64,000 bases of DNA from Oegoconia quadripuncta (lineage: Eukaryota; Arthropoda; Insecta; Lepidoptera; Autostichidae). The DNA lies in assembly GCA_949316235.1 (NCBI GenBank), contig OX438743.1, forward strand, positions 30,969,242-31,033,241, written 5' to 3'. A program made the position numbers and the translations under genes. Under the pieces are notes generated by a model. The model made no database searches. It saw nothing but the letters and a program-made list of their open reading frames with translations, and was not told the DNA's origin. How positions within the stretch are numbered: position 1 is the stretch's first letter; every line of letters begins with the position of its first letter. Shown piece after piece: positions 51,151 through 63,044 of the stretch.

Positions 51151-52359
51151 TGTAGTCATGCTAGCCCATGCTAGCCATGCTGGAAGTGTCAACGCGCAGC
51201 CGTATGTACTCGATATGTTGGCAAGTCATGGATGGTCGAGTTATAATTTAGTTAATCCAGTTTGCTTACTGTATCGTTAAACTTTGTTATTTATACTCGT
51301 TTAACTGAGACGTTGCATCGGATGCAGTTACAGTAATTTTCGTATCTATGAACTAAAGGTAAATACCATAAAGGAGTTTCATAAATAAGTGCGTACATTC
51401 TACAGTTTTATGATACCATTAAAGTTTAACGTTTATAGATCACTGAATAGAACGATGTATTTTTTGTTATATGAATCAAACAAACATATAATTTTATGTT
51501 AACAATTACATGCAGTACATTGAGGGAAGTTGGACTTAGAACTAGGAATTAACCTGTATTTCAGACCACTAGGTGCCCCATCCCTTGGAACAACAACATT
51601 GATAAATATTATTTATTTACATAAAAATATGAAAATTAATAAAAAAACAACACAGAACAATAAAATTGTTATTGAAATATTCTTAAAGATTTTCCATAAC
51701 GGCTCGGCAATGCGAAGGAGACCAATTTTGGAAGCGCTTGGGCGCACTTCGGAACTGAGTCGTCAATGTGACACAATGTCCAGTGGACGAATTGTTTAAT
51801 GGTCATAAAGTGCGAGTGTTGAAATGATTAAGGGTCAAAATTTACAGAGGTTTAAATACGTAAGTGTAAATATAACCAAGTACCAAAATGCAAAAGCGAC
51901 AGCATGTGTAAGTGTTTAAACGTACAAAAATTTCAAAATACAAATTACAAGGAAAGGTCCTGTCTCGGAATTATGAACCTACTTTTCTAAGCCACTCGTC
52001 TCGCATCGTAGTCGAATCTTTACTTAAAACGTATTGTGATACTCCGAGTGTTGAATTGAAAATATTTAGACACGCTAATTACATTCACATTATGAAAACG
52101 TTAAGGTTATTGGAAATAAAAAAATTCACGACAGCTGCTAAGGTCTTTCTGTAAAAATAGTTAATTATATCATTTATTGCGTTGCACCACATTTTTTGGT
52201 TTTTGGTTCCTGACCTGATGAAATAGAGTATAGTAAGTATAATTCCTTTTCAAAACCACACAAATTTTAAACCTATAACAAAAGTCTGCCGAATTTTAAT
52301 AAAATTTTCGTAAAATCAATTTTCAATGACTTCACTCATCAACCGATTCCGGTGTTGCG
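51151..52359. other. No recognised feature
   Basis: AT-rich with two modest open frames (about 51530-51800 and 51912-52154) that lack recognisable motifs. Confidence 0.35.
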
Positions 52360-52545
52360 CTATTGAACATATTTTTGAAGATACGATAGGCATTTTCTGT
52401 GATCTGTCGAAAGCTTTTGATAGCGTACATCATGATGGTATGCTCAGGAAATTATGCCAATAAGGTATTGCGAGCCATACCGTCAAAATTTTAGAAACGT
52501 ACTTATGTAGTGGAGTACAGAGGATGGACATGAATGGTAAGTGAC
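52360..52545 (+). pseudogene. LINE reverse-transcriptase fragment
   Basis: Reads FCDLSKAFDSVHHDGMLRKL, a stop, then GIASHTVKILETYLCSGVQR and MDMNG. F-x-D-L-S-K-A-F-D is reverse-transcriptase motif 3 of Jockey/CR1-type LINEs. Isolated and interrupted. Confidence 0.75.
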
Positions 52546-53189
52546 TAAATGTGTGTGATTTATCGCATTGGTTATAATGAGTAGGCGCGTAATAATCAGC
52601 CACGGATTGTGGTTTATATAACATCCCTATACTTCTTGCTGAAATTCCCCTGCGGTCTTTAGCGCTTAAAGAGTACTCATTACTATTGAAACTATAAGTC
52701 AAGTTACAGAATATCGCTACAAGAAAAGTTCTTTCTGGTTTATAAAAAACTGGTGTAGTCTGATGGATCTGTGTTTACACCTTTGATACCTAGAAAGGGG
52801 ATGAATGGCCATTCATATTTTCAGCTGTACAAAAGATTTGCATTGTACCCGTTTATACAAACGTATTCCTTGTTATTAGTCTGCACCATTCAAACCGACC
52901 GTTAAAGTCGAAACTAACTGAAGACTAGCCGGAGATGATAAATTTTAATTGTACATACATTTGCATAATTTACTCATTGACATCCCTTTGTTTTCACTCA
53001 TTCCTCCTTTAATGCGTTGTCATGAAATGTCCTCTTATGTGGAGACATTAGAATAATCATCTATTTTATGTGACACATTATACGTTGAACTTTGTTTTAA
53101 TACATAGCCATGTGATTAGTGTAACGACAATTCACTTTGTTATTTGAAATATAGCGCCAATTTTGCATTACAAACACTAACATAACTAT
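52546..53189. other. No recognised feature
   Basis: AT-rich, with no repeat relative or coding frame found. Confidence 0.4.
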
Positions 53190-53780
53190 ACTTATAAATT
53201 GAAAATTAAGAAAACCTTCGAGGAATGTAGGTTTGGTTGGTGGTAGGGCATTTTAAATGTCCGCCTGGCTAGCTACCACCATCTTATCTAAATCTGCCTC
53301 CAAGCAGCAATGTTAATAGCATTGTCGTGTTCCGGTTGTCATAGATAAGATAGCCAGTCCGCCAAATGTTTTCCGGGTCAGTACGCTTCCATCTTCGACC
53401 TCATCTTCACTTAACATCAGGTGTGATTGAGGTCAAGTACCAGCCCGTTATGCATAAAAAAAAAAAAAAGACAAATGTAATTACAATACAATACAAATAC
53501 ACTTTATTGCACAACAGAAAAGAAAATACAGTTACAGAAAGTGGAAAGAGTAGAACGTACAATCTTATACCTATAAATAAATATACTTAATATACACATA
53601 GGTATATAACGTAATAGCATTCGCATACATACCAACCGTGTTAAAAGCTATATATATATATATAATCGAAGCGGCTTAACCAATTTCCATTAAACATGGC
53701 TAAGAATCTCGCAAACACCCACTTTCAAAAAGAAAAAAAAGTTTTTAAATCGCACAAACTTCAAACTCAAAAGTGAAACA
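53190..53780 (+). repeat. Repeat H, interrupted by SINE-3 and a LINE-like tail
   Basis: ATTGAAAATTAAGAAAACC (from 53199) and CCGTGTTAAAAGCTA (from about 53626) are joined in the copy at 2685-2875 but separated here by 53226-53590. That interval also holds a LINE-like tract (ACACTTTATTGCACAACAGA) at 53480-53590. A TA microsatellite lies at 53642-53661. Confidence 0.5.
53226..53469 (+). repeat. SINE-3, 5' truncated
   Basis: Begins GGTTTGGTTGGTGGTAGGGC and ends CCCGTTATGCATAAAAAA. Confidence 0.85.
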
Positions 53781-53910
53781 CAAAAATTATTAACTTAACC
53801 GATACATTTGATTCCTTTCGTCATATTGATAGATGAAACACAATTTAAACTATTACAAATGGATGATGACCATCTAACAGCAAAGATTTAAATACTAAAG
53901 GAGCAAGGAG

Positions 53911-54443
53911 ACGACCTGTTTGGTGTAGTGGTTAGAAAATTTGCTGCTATACCAAAAGGTCGCGGGTTCGAATCCCGCTAGGGGCATATGTTTGTATGAT
54001 GAATACAAACATGTGTTCCCAAGTTATGGATGTTTTTCATTTATAACCGTGTAACGGTTAAGTGTAGTCATATTTTAAGGGCTTGTTCTACCCATCAATA
54101 CGAACAACTTTTACTATGGGGGCAACTTCGAAATCGCGAAAAAAAAATCAGCTGTTCCATAGAAAATTTCAATAACCTCCCGATGCAATGTATGAAACAG
54201 CTGATTTTTTTTTCGCGATTTCGAAGTTGCCCCCATAGTAAAAGTTGTTCGTATTGATGGGTAGAACAAGACCTTAAAATATGACTACACTTAACCGTTA
54301 CACCCTATGTATTTATTTACAAAAAAAATATGTATTTGTGTAGTTTATCAACCATCTGGTATCCATAATACAAGCCTAGTTGCTTAGTGTGGAACTAGAT
54401 GGCGCTGTGTATATGCAAAGATATTTATTTATTTATTATTATA
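53911..54443 (+). repeat. SINE-1, split by a foldback element
   Basis: The head ACGACCTGTTTGGTGTAGTG with GGTTCGAATCCCGCTAGG and body run to about 54048 (GTTTTTCATTTATA). The body resumes at 54304 (TATGTATTTATTTACAAAAA) and ends GATGGCGCTGTG plus ATT repeats. Confidence 0.88.
54049..54303. mobile_element. Near-perfect foldback element, 108-bp arms
   Basis: Arms 54049-54156 and 54196-54303 match with about one mismatch (AAGGGCTTG against AAGGTCTTG), from GTGTAACGGTTAAGTG at the ends to ATCAGCTGTT at the centre, around a 39-base loop. TATA/TAT remnants of SINE-1 flank both sides. The high arm identity suggests recent origin or gene conversion between arms. Confidence 0.92.
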
Positions 54444-55009
54444 TTTCAAATAAATCATTAAATAAAAAAATAAAATAAATTATTTATTTAGTTTCTAATG
54501 AGAATTCGAATTCGCTATTGACTCTTGTATAAACCTTACTTAAAACTGAATCCTTATTTAATTTATACTCGACTACGATAGGAAGGAAGGGTTATCTTAC
54601 CGGCTACATGTGCGTACCTATGTGGACAATAGTTCCTCCTCGCACAGTCTGTACTACTGAGCCGATTTTAACAAATTATGTGTCCTTGGATTCGTATTGA
54701 TTCACAGAGTGTCCTAAGTATGTTTAGTCACAAATCTGATTGGAGATAGTTTGTTAAATTTAAGCTGTCCACTTGAATCATAAAACCACTATAAAACTTT
54801 ACTTACCAACCTACTCTATGTTTTATCTGAAACGAAAACATGAAACAAGAAAAACTTTAAATCATAGGCTGATTCGTTTCTCGACGTCGGGAATTCAATG
54901 ATGTTAAAAATGATTTAATAAACAAATCAGCTTCCTAATAGACAATTTACTGAAATTAAATCTAAATACGGTACGTTGTGTCCGGTAGAGGCGTTTGTCG
55001 CATGCATTT
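54444..55009. other. No recognised feature
   Basis: AT-rich interval. ACTTACCAACC near 54805 could be a minus-strand donor, but no coding exon adjoins it. Confidence 0.35.
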
Positions 55010-55300
55010 TTTTAATGCACAACATGGGAGCAAACGCGCTATTTCACAACGGTTTTACCGTTCAAACGGAACGTTTTTGGTTTTGGTTTAGCTTTACTTT
55101 AGGTGGTGTAAAAAATGGTATCGTGCTTTTTTCGGGAATGATTATATCGTTGACGTTATCAATGTTAAATATGTAGAGCTAACCACGAATATAAAAAAAA
55201 AAAAAGGTTAATTTCCGTTCAAATGATTAGCGCGATACGAAATGTGCTTAACGTAAAGTTTTTGGTTATGGTTTAGCATTGGTATTATCGTTCAAACTTA
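55010..55300 (+). repeat. Repeat I, copy 2
   Basis: CAAACGGAACGTTTTTGGTT, AAATGATTAGCGCGATACGA and GTGCTTAACGTAAAGTTTTT align with copy 1. Confidence 0.6.
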
Positions 55301-55465
55301 GTGCGATTGACCCCCAAGTTAACTTGCCCGCAATCACACCTAATGCTAAGTGAAGTTGAACTTCAATAAGTACGTTGTTACGCCGACGTGCAACAACAGC
55401 TTACTCTGGACTATGGACAGAATTTTTCAAATTTTTTTGGTTTAATAGTATGTAGCGGTATTCCC

Positions 55466-55630
55466 GAACGAGTACGACATTGGAACCTTCAAGAAACGAG
55501 TCTACACCTTCCTCAAAGGCCGGCAACGCATCTGTGACCCTTTTGGTGTTGCGGGTGTCCATGGGCGGCGGTGATTGCTTTCCATCAGGTGACCCGCATG
55601 CTCGTTTGCCGCCCTCTCATATAAAAAAAA
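55466..55630 (+). repeat. CR1/Jockey-like LINE 3' end
   Basis: Open frame end: [34 protein letters not shown], stop. Then CCATCAGGTGACCCGCATGC and an A-rich tail. More complete than the copy at 16097-16272. Confidence 0.8.
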
Positions 55631-56302
55631 ATAAAAAAATGTATTAGTTCGTATTAAGTACCTGGGCCAGCGCATAAGTCTGGCAATACAAACGTGAACG
55701 TATGTTCTAGAGCCCTTCTTTTTTTCTCTTTTTTGGGATGGTTTTGTTAATATCTTCTATTTTGTCCTCTATTGTAAAATAATATTATTATATTTTAAAA
55801 ATTTTTTCCTGTATTCATAGTATAAAGATATTTTATGATTTTTTTTAAATTAACGACCCTCAAGCGTCAAGCAAGGTGTTGTGTTTATGTACTATCAATA
55901 TGAATTACGTCAGCAATAAGGCAAATGACAATAGCATGGCCATAGGAAATAGTAGAGTATTATAATACCTAATTAATTACATCGTGAACTGTCTTCATTA
56001 AAACACTTCATTTCGTAAAAACATTTTCTAAGTATTTATAACGATAGTTATGATATGTAGATAATAAAAATATTCAAGTTTATAGGCCATACACAATGAA
56101 TTATTCTTTTATAATAGCCCTAAAATAAAAAACATCCAAATGTGCCTCGGAAGTCGGCATGATATACTGTATATTACACCATTATTGACGTCACTATTGA
56201 GCGCCCATTGGTCTGGTGCGTCAATACGCTACCTTCGAAACTAACGATTGCAAATTTGAATCCAGCTAGAGATAAAGTTTATTAACATTTATTTCAGAGT
56301 CA
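55631..56302. other. No recognised feature
   Basis: AT-rich. A CRE-like TGACGTCA occurs at about 56186, without an associated gene. Confidence 0.4.
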
Positions 56303-56632
56303 TTTTTTTTATGCATAACGGGTTGGTACTTGACCTAAATCACACCTGATGTTAAGTGAAGATGAGGTCGAAGGTGGAAGCGTACAGACCCGCAAACCCC
56401 AACACATTTGGGGGACTGGCTATCTTATCTCTGACAATCGGAACACAACAATGCTATTAACACTGGTGCTTGGCGGCAGATTTAGATAAGATGGTGGTAG
56501 CTAGTCAGGCGGACATTTAAAATGCCCTACCACCAACCAAACCGAGTACTTAAACATGTACCCCGCTGGGGATCGAACCCGCGACGTCCGAATCGTAAAC
56601 CCAATGTTGTTTACATTGAGCCACGGAGGCGG
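56303..56632 (-). repeat. SINE-3, full copy
   Basis: Reverse orientation, complete from poly(T) and TTATGCATAACGGGTTGG to CATTGAGCCACGGAGGCGG. Confidence 0.9.
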
Positions 56633-56796
56633 CCATAAACGTTATTTCCACCTAGGCCTACATTTATAGCACCCCGAAGATATAAAAACTATCGATGCTG
56701 CTGTACTGCAACTTCTCGAAGTGGCAATCAAATATATAGTGGCGATCACTATAGATCGGCAACAGTGTTATTTAACCAATATCAATATTGATTTTG

Positions 56797-56865
56797 CATA
56801 ATTTGGGACTAGATAACTGGTGTAAGTATCCGAAATATTTTTTAATATATTCAAATTCTTCGGAG
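56797..56865 (+). repeat. SINE-2 3' fragment
   Basis: TTTGGGACTAGATAACTGGT and GTAAGTATCCGAAATATTT match the SINE-2 tail. Confidence 0.65.
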
Positions 56866-57544
56866 ATCTATTCTATTCTCTTATATTCTTTGTTTCTTTG
56901 ATAACCGATGACTAACCGATCATAATACACTTCAGTTATGAAAGACACAGAATAACATCAACCAATACGCTTTTGAAAACATATAGAGCTGGCAACTGAT
57001 GGCTACATTAAATATATTAGCTGGTATAACATATTCCATAAATGGTAACTACTTGCCTTTTACACTTCTTCAACAGGTATTATTTTGAAAGTTTCCATGC
57101 CAAAAAATGAAATGACTTCTACTTATTTGAAAATATTGATATGGCATACAATAGGTGGTAAAGCACTTATCCCATAAAGACCACCAACGCCAAAAAATGG
57201 AAAAGCTACGAACTACATTTTTGGTAAAAATGTATTGGTAATACATTCCTGAAAGGATTTACTTACATCACTAAAATAATTAGAGATACAGCGTCTCGCC
57301 AAAAAGTGAAAAAGGCTTCCATCGATTGTTTAGTTTCACTAATTGGACGTAATCGCTGTACACACTAAAACTGAAGAAGTAGAATTAATACAAAACTAGG
57401 AAAAAAATTCGAGAAAACTAATCAACTTGAAGACTCCAAAACAAGTTTTCGCCTAGATGTGTAAAACTTTTTTAAGTATCAGTTTGTATTCTGCGGCAAT
57501 TGATTCGGATATTAAAACTATACCTATTAATTTTACTGGTTAAT
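56866..57544. other. No recognised feature
   Basis: AT-rich, with no coding frame or repeat relative found. Confidence 0.4.
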
Positions 57545-57912
57545 TGTGAAGAAACTTTGTGATAAAACTAGGATGTCCCATCTCGCTAATGTTAGACATG
57601 AAGAAACTTTGTGATGAAATCTTCATGTCTAATTTTAATAGTATTGTTGTGTTCCGGTTCCGGTTGTCAGAGATAAGATAGCCAATCCCCCAAATGTGTT
57701 GGTGTTTCCCGAACCCGAACCCAAAGGACGAACCTGTCGTGCATAAAAAAAATATAGGAAATCTTAGACATGAAGAAACTGTGATGAAATCTGCATGAAT
57801 AATGTAGGTGACATTAGACGCGAAGAATTTTAATGTTACCAACATGAGATATGCAGATTTCATCACAAAGTTTCTTCATGTCTAATGTTACTTACATTAC
57901 AGTTTCTTCATT
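57545..57912. repeat. Cluster of direct and inverted GAAGAAACTTTGTGATGAAA units around a SINE-3 piece
   Basis: Direct copies start near 57547, 57594 and 57766. Inverted copies lie at 57851-57884 (TTTCATCACAAAGTTTCTTC) and, shorter, near 57899. A SINE-3 fragment (TTGTTGTGTTCCGGTT, then CGTGCATAAAAAAA) occupies 57643-57752. The second direct copy also closes on itself (AGACATGAAG and CTTCATGTCT, 57594-57630). Confidence 0.75.
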
Positions 57913-58511
57913 TACACAGATTGTGTAACCAATATAATTTTTTCAAATAGTTTTAAAATCCGAATCTTTTGCAAATCGCAAATATGTACTAAAGATATTC
58001 AAGCTTGTGCACGTCCAGAATCCGATTAAAAATATTCTGTATCTATGATTATCAACAGTTAAATTTCGAAACCGACGACGTTACTATTGACATAAAAATG
58101 TATCCACACTACTCAGAAGTAACCTCATAATAAAACTGGCAAAGGACGTGTGTGATTCGGTTAACGGGTTCTTTGTACCTCAAAACTCAAAATATTTCTG
58201 TGCGATACATAGATATTAACATCCATCCAAACACTTTTTTAACATATTATACCTAAATAAATTTATCCTAAGGGTAACCATTAATCTTTTCAAACAGTTA
58301 TGGACGACTTGTAAAATTTTATGCGATATTTTCTGTATTTTAGGAATACAAATTGAAGATGGCAGGGTCCGGTTTGCGTGAATGTGTTAAAAGTTATTTT
58401 ATTATTTTTTGTATGAAAACTAAAAGTGACTCAATCCCCACCAATAACGTAAAAATTTAAACCTATTTTATTCACGCAAATTAGACCCTATTAACTTTTT
58501 TTTAATTTTTT
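57913..58511. other. No recognised feature
   Basis: AT-rich, no coding frame or repeat relative found. Confidence 0.4.
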
Positions 58512-58769
58512 ATATCCTTGGACGTACACACAATGCCATCTAAGCAACTATACGAGTATGCTTGTATTGTGGATACCAGATGGTTGATATACTACATAAA
58601 TACATATCTCTTTTTTGTAAATAAATGCTTATTATAAATGAAAACATCCATAACTCGGGTACACATGTCCGTATTCATCATACAAACATATGCCCCTGAC
58701 GGGATTCGAACCCGCGACCTTTTGGTATAGTGGTCAGAGTTTCTAACCACTACACCAAACAGGTCGTCA
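58512..58769 (-). repeat. SINE-1 copy
   Basis: Reverse orientation: GATACCAGATGGTTGATATA, CATCCATAACTCGGGTACAC, GACGGGATTCGAACCCGCGA, CACTACACCAAACAGGTCGT. Confidence 0.85.
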
Positions 58770-60769
58770 GGTCGTTTTTTTACATGTGGTTGATTGCAGT
58801 TTATATGAAACTGTAGTGCTCAGTATTATTTACCAAAGGTATACAAACTAAATCACGGTAATTTTTTTAAAACTTTTTTTTTGTGAAGCGGTAAAATCAT
58901 TACAAAGACAACAAAAACAATATCTGACATCACATCGTTAGCCTATAAAAGTCAACTATTGACCAAAAGCCTTTCTCCTAGGAAACATTTTGCAACGCCT
59001 CCCGTAAGAGGATTGACTCTGACAATCGACAACAAATTACTAGTTTTACAACGAACCCTAAATTGAAATTACAGCTACACACAGCGAACAACTCATGAAA
59101 CTTTATTACAGGTTCAGTGTAATGTTTATTTACGTAACTTTGTTAATAATTTTCTTAGTAACTTTTTTCAGTTTTTTCCTCAAGTAGGTATGCGAGACGA
59201 GATACTATACAGTAGCTTTATATCTGTAACCTTTAAGTGGGGACGTGGAGTCGCAAAAACACTGCGCTATTTTAGAGTTCCTTGTTTCGAACACTTCTGC
59301 CGCTTCTCGAAACTGATCAGCTCATTAAGTGAATCGGACGAGAAGGAGATACGCTCAATGCATGAAACATAAGTAGCACTTTATCGAAAGATCGAATGAG
59401 TCCATTAGACCACTGCACTACACGCGAATGTCTCAAAATTCATTCAAATATAGTCGTCCGATCGGATCCGAAATTTTAAATTTTGCCTATAAAGCTAATT
59501 AATCTTTTTGCTTTTATTATTAGAATGTGTGATTTAATATGAATATGACTTTAACTATTCGCAATCATAATTTCCATGGATAATCGACCGCGAATTCGGG
59601 AGTCCATGAGACTCCATGTCCAGGGGAGTGTTAAAATTTAATCACGTCTACATTTCCCTAATATAGGTTAAGGGCGCGACTGCGGCATCATATGACGCAC
59701 TTGTTGTCGTGCCCTGCCTCTCCAGTTTCTTGTACAAAGAAGGACCTTTTTGAGGCAAACCAAAAAACCGTCGACGTTACTAATTTTTGGGCCATAGTTC
59801 AGGCCATCATATTTTTTGCCATTGACTCGAAAGAAGAAGAAGAAGGTTGAGGGTTGGTAAAAAAATAATTGTCGAAATATTGACTAGCACTGAGATTCAG
59901 GAAAAATCTATTTTTATAACGATTTCATGTCATATTTTTGCTGTCACGAGACCACAGCAAAATTAAAACGATGAGCGGTGAATTCTAAAAATAGTTATAA
60001 CTGTTAATTTTGATGGACAGTGTAATTAGGATTGTAATGTGTGCCTAAGTTCTGTCACTTAAACAAAACTTTTGAATGCTGGCCTCGAAAATATTTATTG
60101 AATTCGAATTTTGAATCTTTTATGAAAATAATAATGTGCCTCATTTCGAATTTCATTTATTTTTAAATATGTAGTGGACGCTTAAAGAAGAGCGAGTTGT
60201 ACTCGTAATGTACAAATTTTATTCCAACCGGCCAGTTTAAAGACATATTTATTATTTTTTGTTATACTTTCGTTTGTAAATGTCATCTATTTTCATTTGT
60301 GCTTCGAGAAAATTTATCTGTTTATGTAGGTACATCTACATTGTACATTACTCATAGAAGACTAATAGGTATATCATATCACATTTATATTTATCTACAA
60401 GATAGCTACTCGATTCGATAGATTTCTTGATATTCGAACAATAAGATAATTAGGTAATGTTCTTACATCTAAACCAGATGTCATTAATGTACAAAAGAGT
60501 GTATAAATGAGTAACTTCTGCTATTAACTAGGTACATACGAGAATTCTCAATGTAAACTAGACTGACCCAAATACTCAATTATTATTATTTTAAATGACT
60601 AAATTTGCTAAATTATTAGTTTTATGATTAATTATTGGATAGATTACATAAGTTATTAATAATAGGAAGTGTTCTAATACTAATAGTGATATTTCAACGA
60701 GAAAGAGCTCCACTGTACCCTATGCCGAAGCACCTTAAATTATTAAAAATAAAAAGCACGTTACAATGC
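58770..60769. other. Mostly featureless; a weak promoter-like spot
   Basis: CTATAAAAGT at about 58944 could be a TATA box. A 30-codon frame at 59095-59187 begins MKLYYRFSVMFIYVTLLIIF, a membrane-anchor-like segment, but meets TAG just before GTATGC. I cannot assign either to a gene. The remainder to 60769 is AT-rich. Confidence 0.25.
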
Positions 60770-60905
60770 GCTTAGTCGATGTCACTGGTGACCCGAGAGC
60801 TGGTTGTTTCCTCGCCCAACGCTTAAGTATCTGCATACAACGAGGAAACGCCGCCAGCGTTTTGGGTACCTTGCCTCGCGGCCCCAATTTTTTACATTTG
60901 TTCTA
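60770..60905 (+). pseudogene. Retroelement polyprotein C-terminus
   Basis: Reads VDVTGDPRAGCFLAQRLSIC, IQRGNAASVLGTLPRGPNF, LHLF and a stop, with no lesion in this short stretch. Same family as 8690-9110. A LINE-like 3' UTR (AAATAAATAAACG) follows. Confidence 0.65.
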
Positions 60906-61114
60906 GTTTATATTTAAATTCCATCTCTTTATTTATTACTGTTTTTAAATAAATAAACGCTTATTCGTTACAATTAAATTAGGCTTGTAAAAAATTGTAA
61001 AAACACGAGCACCTTTTATTTATATTTAAAAAAGACATTTCCAAGGAGCGTATATACAACAGCTAGTGTCAACATCCTACAGATACATTCCATCTAGATT
61101 TAACAGATCCACTC

Positions 61115-61368
61115 TTTTGGTTTCCAGCACCGATCTGTGGTAACCAACCCGTGGTTGTCGAATAAAGGAGTTCATATCAAATAACATAGTTATAGCATAT
61201 TTCAATGGTGATGGGCTCATATCCTGTTACGTGTGTATTTCTGTATATTTCGAATGGTGAATCATGGATGTAGTTTCAAGCATTAAACATTCAATGATTT
61301 TAATACCCAAACGCTTAGGTTTGGTTTATATCAGACCACCCCATTTGGTATAAAGGTTATGACTAGTG
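61115..61368 (+). repeat. Repeat A copy
   Basis: TTTTGGTTTCCAGCACCGAT, CAATGGTGATGGGCTCATAT, GTTACGTGTGTATTTCTGTA, TTTATATCAGACCACCCCAT. Confidence 0.75.
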
Positions 61369-61683
61369 TTGTCAGATGGCCCGCTTTTGGTGAGACGACG
61401 TCCCGTTTTTTCAGCCTTCTCAGGACGCGTTCCGCCAGCACAATAAACTTTTTAATCTGTCAGCGCACGAAGAAGCGCATACAAGTTGACAATCAATAAT
61501 TACAATTTCTTACCATTTTTATGTATTTTCTCTACGTCCGGATTTGCTGCCGGTTTTGTTTTTAAATATAATATATACTTATATATACTTATAGTTATAG
61601 TTATTCCATATTCGCTTCTTAGCTGTTATGATATATGAATATGTTTGAGGTTAAGTAAGTCCTGACTTCAAAAGCCTTAGATT

Positions 61684-61935
61684 CTCATTGGTGAGGCACA
61701 GCGTCCTCTTGCCAGAGAGGGTATGGGCCATAATCGACCAGGCGAATCCGAGCGATTTGGTATGCCCATACTGAATGGGCCACCTGGAAATCCGTGATTT
61801 TATGTCGCCCCCGCCCTCAGAAATTTAATGTACCCTCCGAAGGAAGGAAACATTTCTATGAAAATTCCATTAATGGTCACCCATCCAAGGACTGATGCTT
61901 CAGGTGTTCCTGTATAACGATAGAACTCTGACCTG
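61684..61935 (+). repeat. Repeat D copy
   Basis: GGTGAGGCACAGCGTCCTCT, GGTATGGGCCATAATCGACC, GTACCCTCCGAAGGAAGG, CACCCATCCAAGGACTGA. Confidence 0.65.
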
Positions 61936-62249
61936 TTGCCGATCCTCACTAAGGTAGGTATGTATTATGCAGGTAATGTTTGGAATGCTATGTGAGAACG
62001 GCGAATTGATGCAATGCGTATTGCGTGGTTATCTGGGATTGCAAAGATAATCTCGTTGGGAATGTAGTCATGTTAACTATCATAATATAAACACTTCACT
62101 ATAACAAGTTGCACATATCCTTTAGAAGGAAAGAAGATGTCCTAGAACACTTATAGATAAATTAAGAAGCAAAGGAAAAGTCCAATGCAACTATTTCTAC
62201 TATATGACTGAAAAGTGTCGGAATTAAGTTGTTTCTTTTTTAAAACTAA

Positions 62250-62510
62250 CCCACTGCTGGATATAGGTCTCGTCTAAGTAAGCACTATACATCGCTTAAT
62301 CTTTGGCTTTATGGACGCTGGTGTTTCCATTCCACATGCGTATGTCGTCGTTCCATTTAGTCGGGTAGCGTCCCATACCAACAGATGCTAACGAGAATGA
62401 TAGAGAGTAGGAACTCGCTATCTCTACTCTAAAACCCACTGATTCTGGCTTCTGGTCTTATTGGCTCCGCGATAGATATGACCAGTCCATAGCCAGTATC
62501 GTGAAACTAT
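62250..62510 (-). repeat. RTE-type LINE 3' fragment (diverged)
   Basis: CCCACTGCTGGATATAGGTC and GTCGTTCCATTTAGTCGGGT recall the minus-oriented RTE 3' end at 23425 and 40435. Confidence 0.45.
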
Positions 62511-62559
62511 TCATTGATAGTTAATGTAATTTATATGGCATCATCATCAGTACATCCCA

Positions 62560-62818
62560 CTGCAGGCCTTCTCTCGTATAACGAGGGAGTATGAACGGTA
62601 GTCTACCACGCTGGCCCAATATGCGGGTTGGGGATTTCACATACCTTTGAATTTTTATTTCTCAGGCATGCAGGTTTCCTCACGAAGGGCAGTCGTATAA
62701 ATGCACATAAGTAATTAAATTAAATTTAAAAACTCATTGGTACATGGCTTGCTAGGGAAGCGAACCCGGATCTCCGAAATTGGGAGACCGCATCTTAACA
62801 GCTGAGGCACCGACGCTC
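62560..62818 (-). repeat. SINE-4, full copy
   Basis: Reverse orientation: CTGCAGGCCTTCTCTCGTAT, ATGCGGGTTGGGGATTTCAC, TCTCAGGCATGCAGGTTTCC, CGAACCCGGATCTCCGAAAT, CAGCTGAGGCACCGACGCT. Confidence 0.85.
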
Positions 62819-62870
62819 GACTCGAATTTGTAAGAGCTTACAATTAAAAACGATACGCTCATACTTACAT

Positions 62871-63044
62871 TTTTTTTTTGACGCTAGGAAATGCGTTCCG
62901 CATACTACGCAGCTCCTCGGGGGGGAGCTGCGCAGTTATGTGGGACTCCCGGGCGATTGCCCGGTACACCCACTAAATCCTAGCGATGAACCCTCTGCCT
63001 ATATGAAGGGCGGTGCAGGCTCCCTGACGAATACCACTGCCACC
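62871..63044 (-). mobile_element. 5'-truncated R1-type LINE tail with 16-bp target duplication
   Basis: ACGCTCATACTTACAT occurs exactly at 62855-62870 and 63045-63060. Between them, poly(T) and GACGCTAGGAAATGCGTTCC are followed by GC-rich hairpins (CGCAGCTCC against GGAGCTGCG; CCGGGCGATTGCCCGG) and GTTATGTGGGACTCCCGGGC, shared with 48039-48235. Confidence 0.88.

Noticed and set aside
51530..52154. Two plus-strand open frames
   Set aside because: AT-rich, no motif, no splice context.
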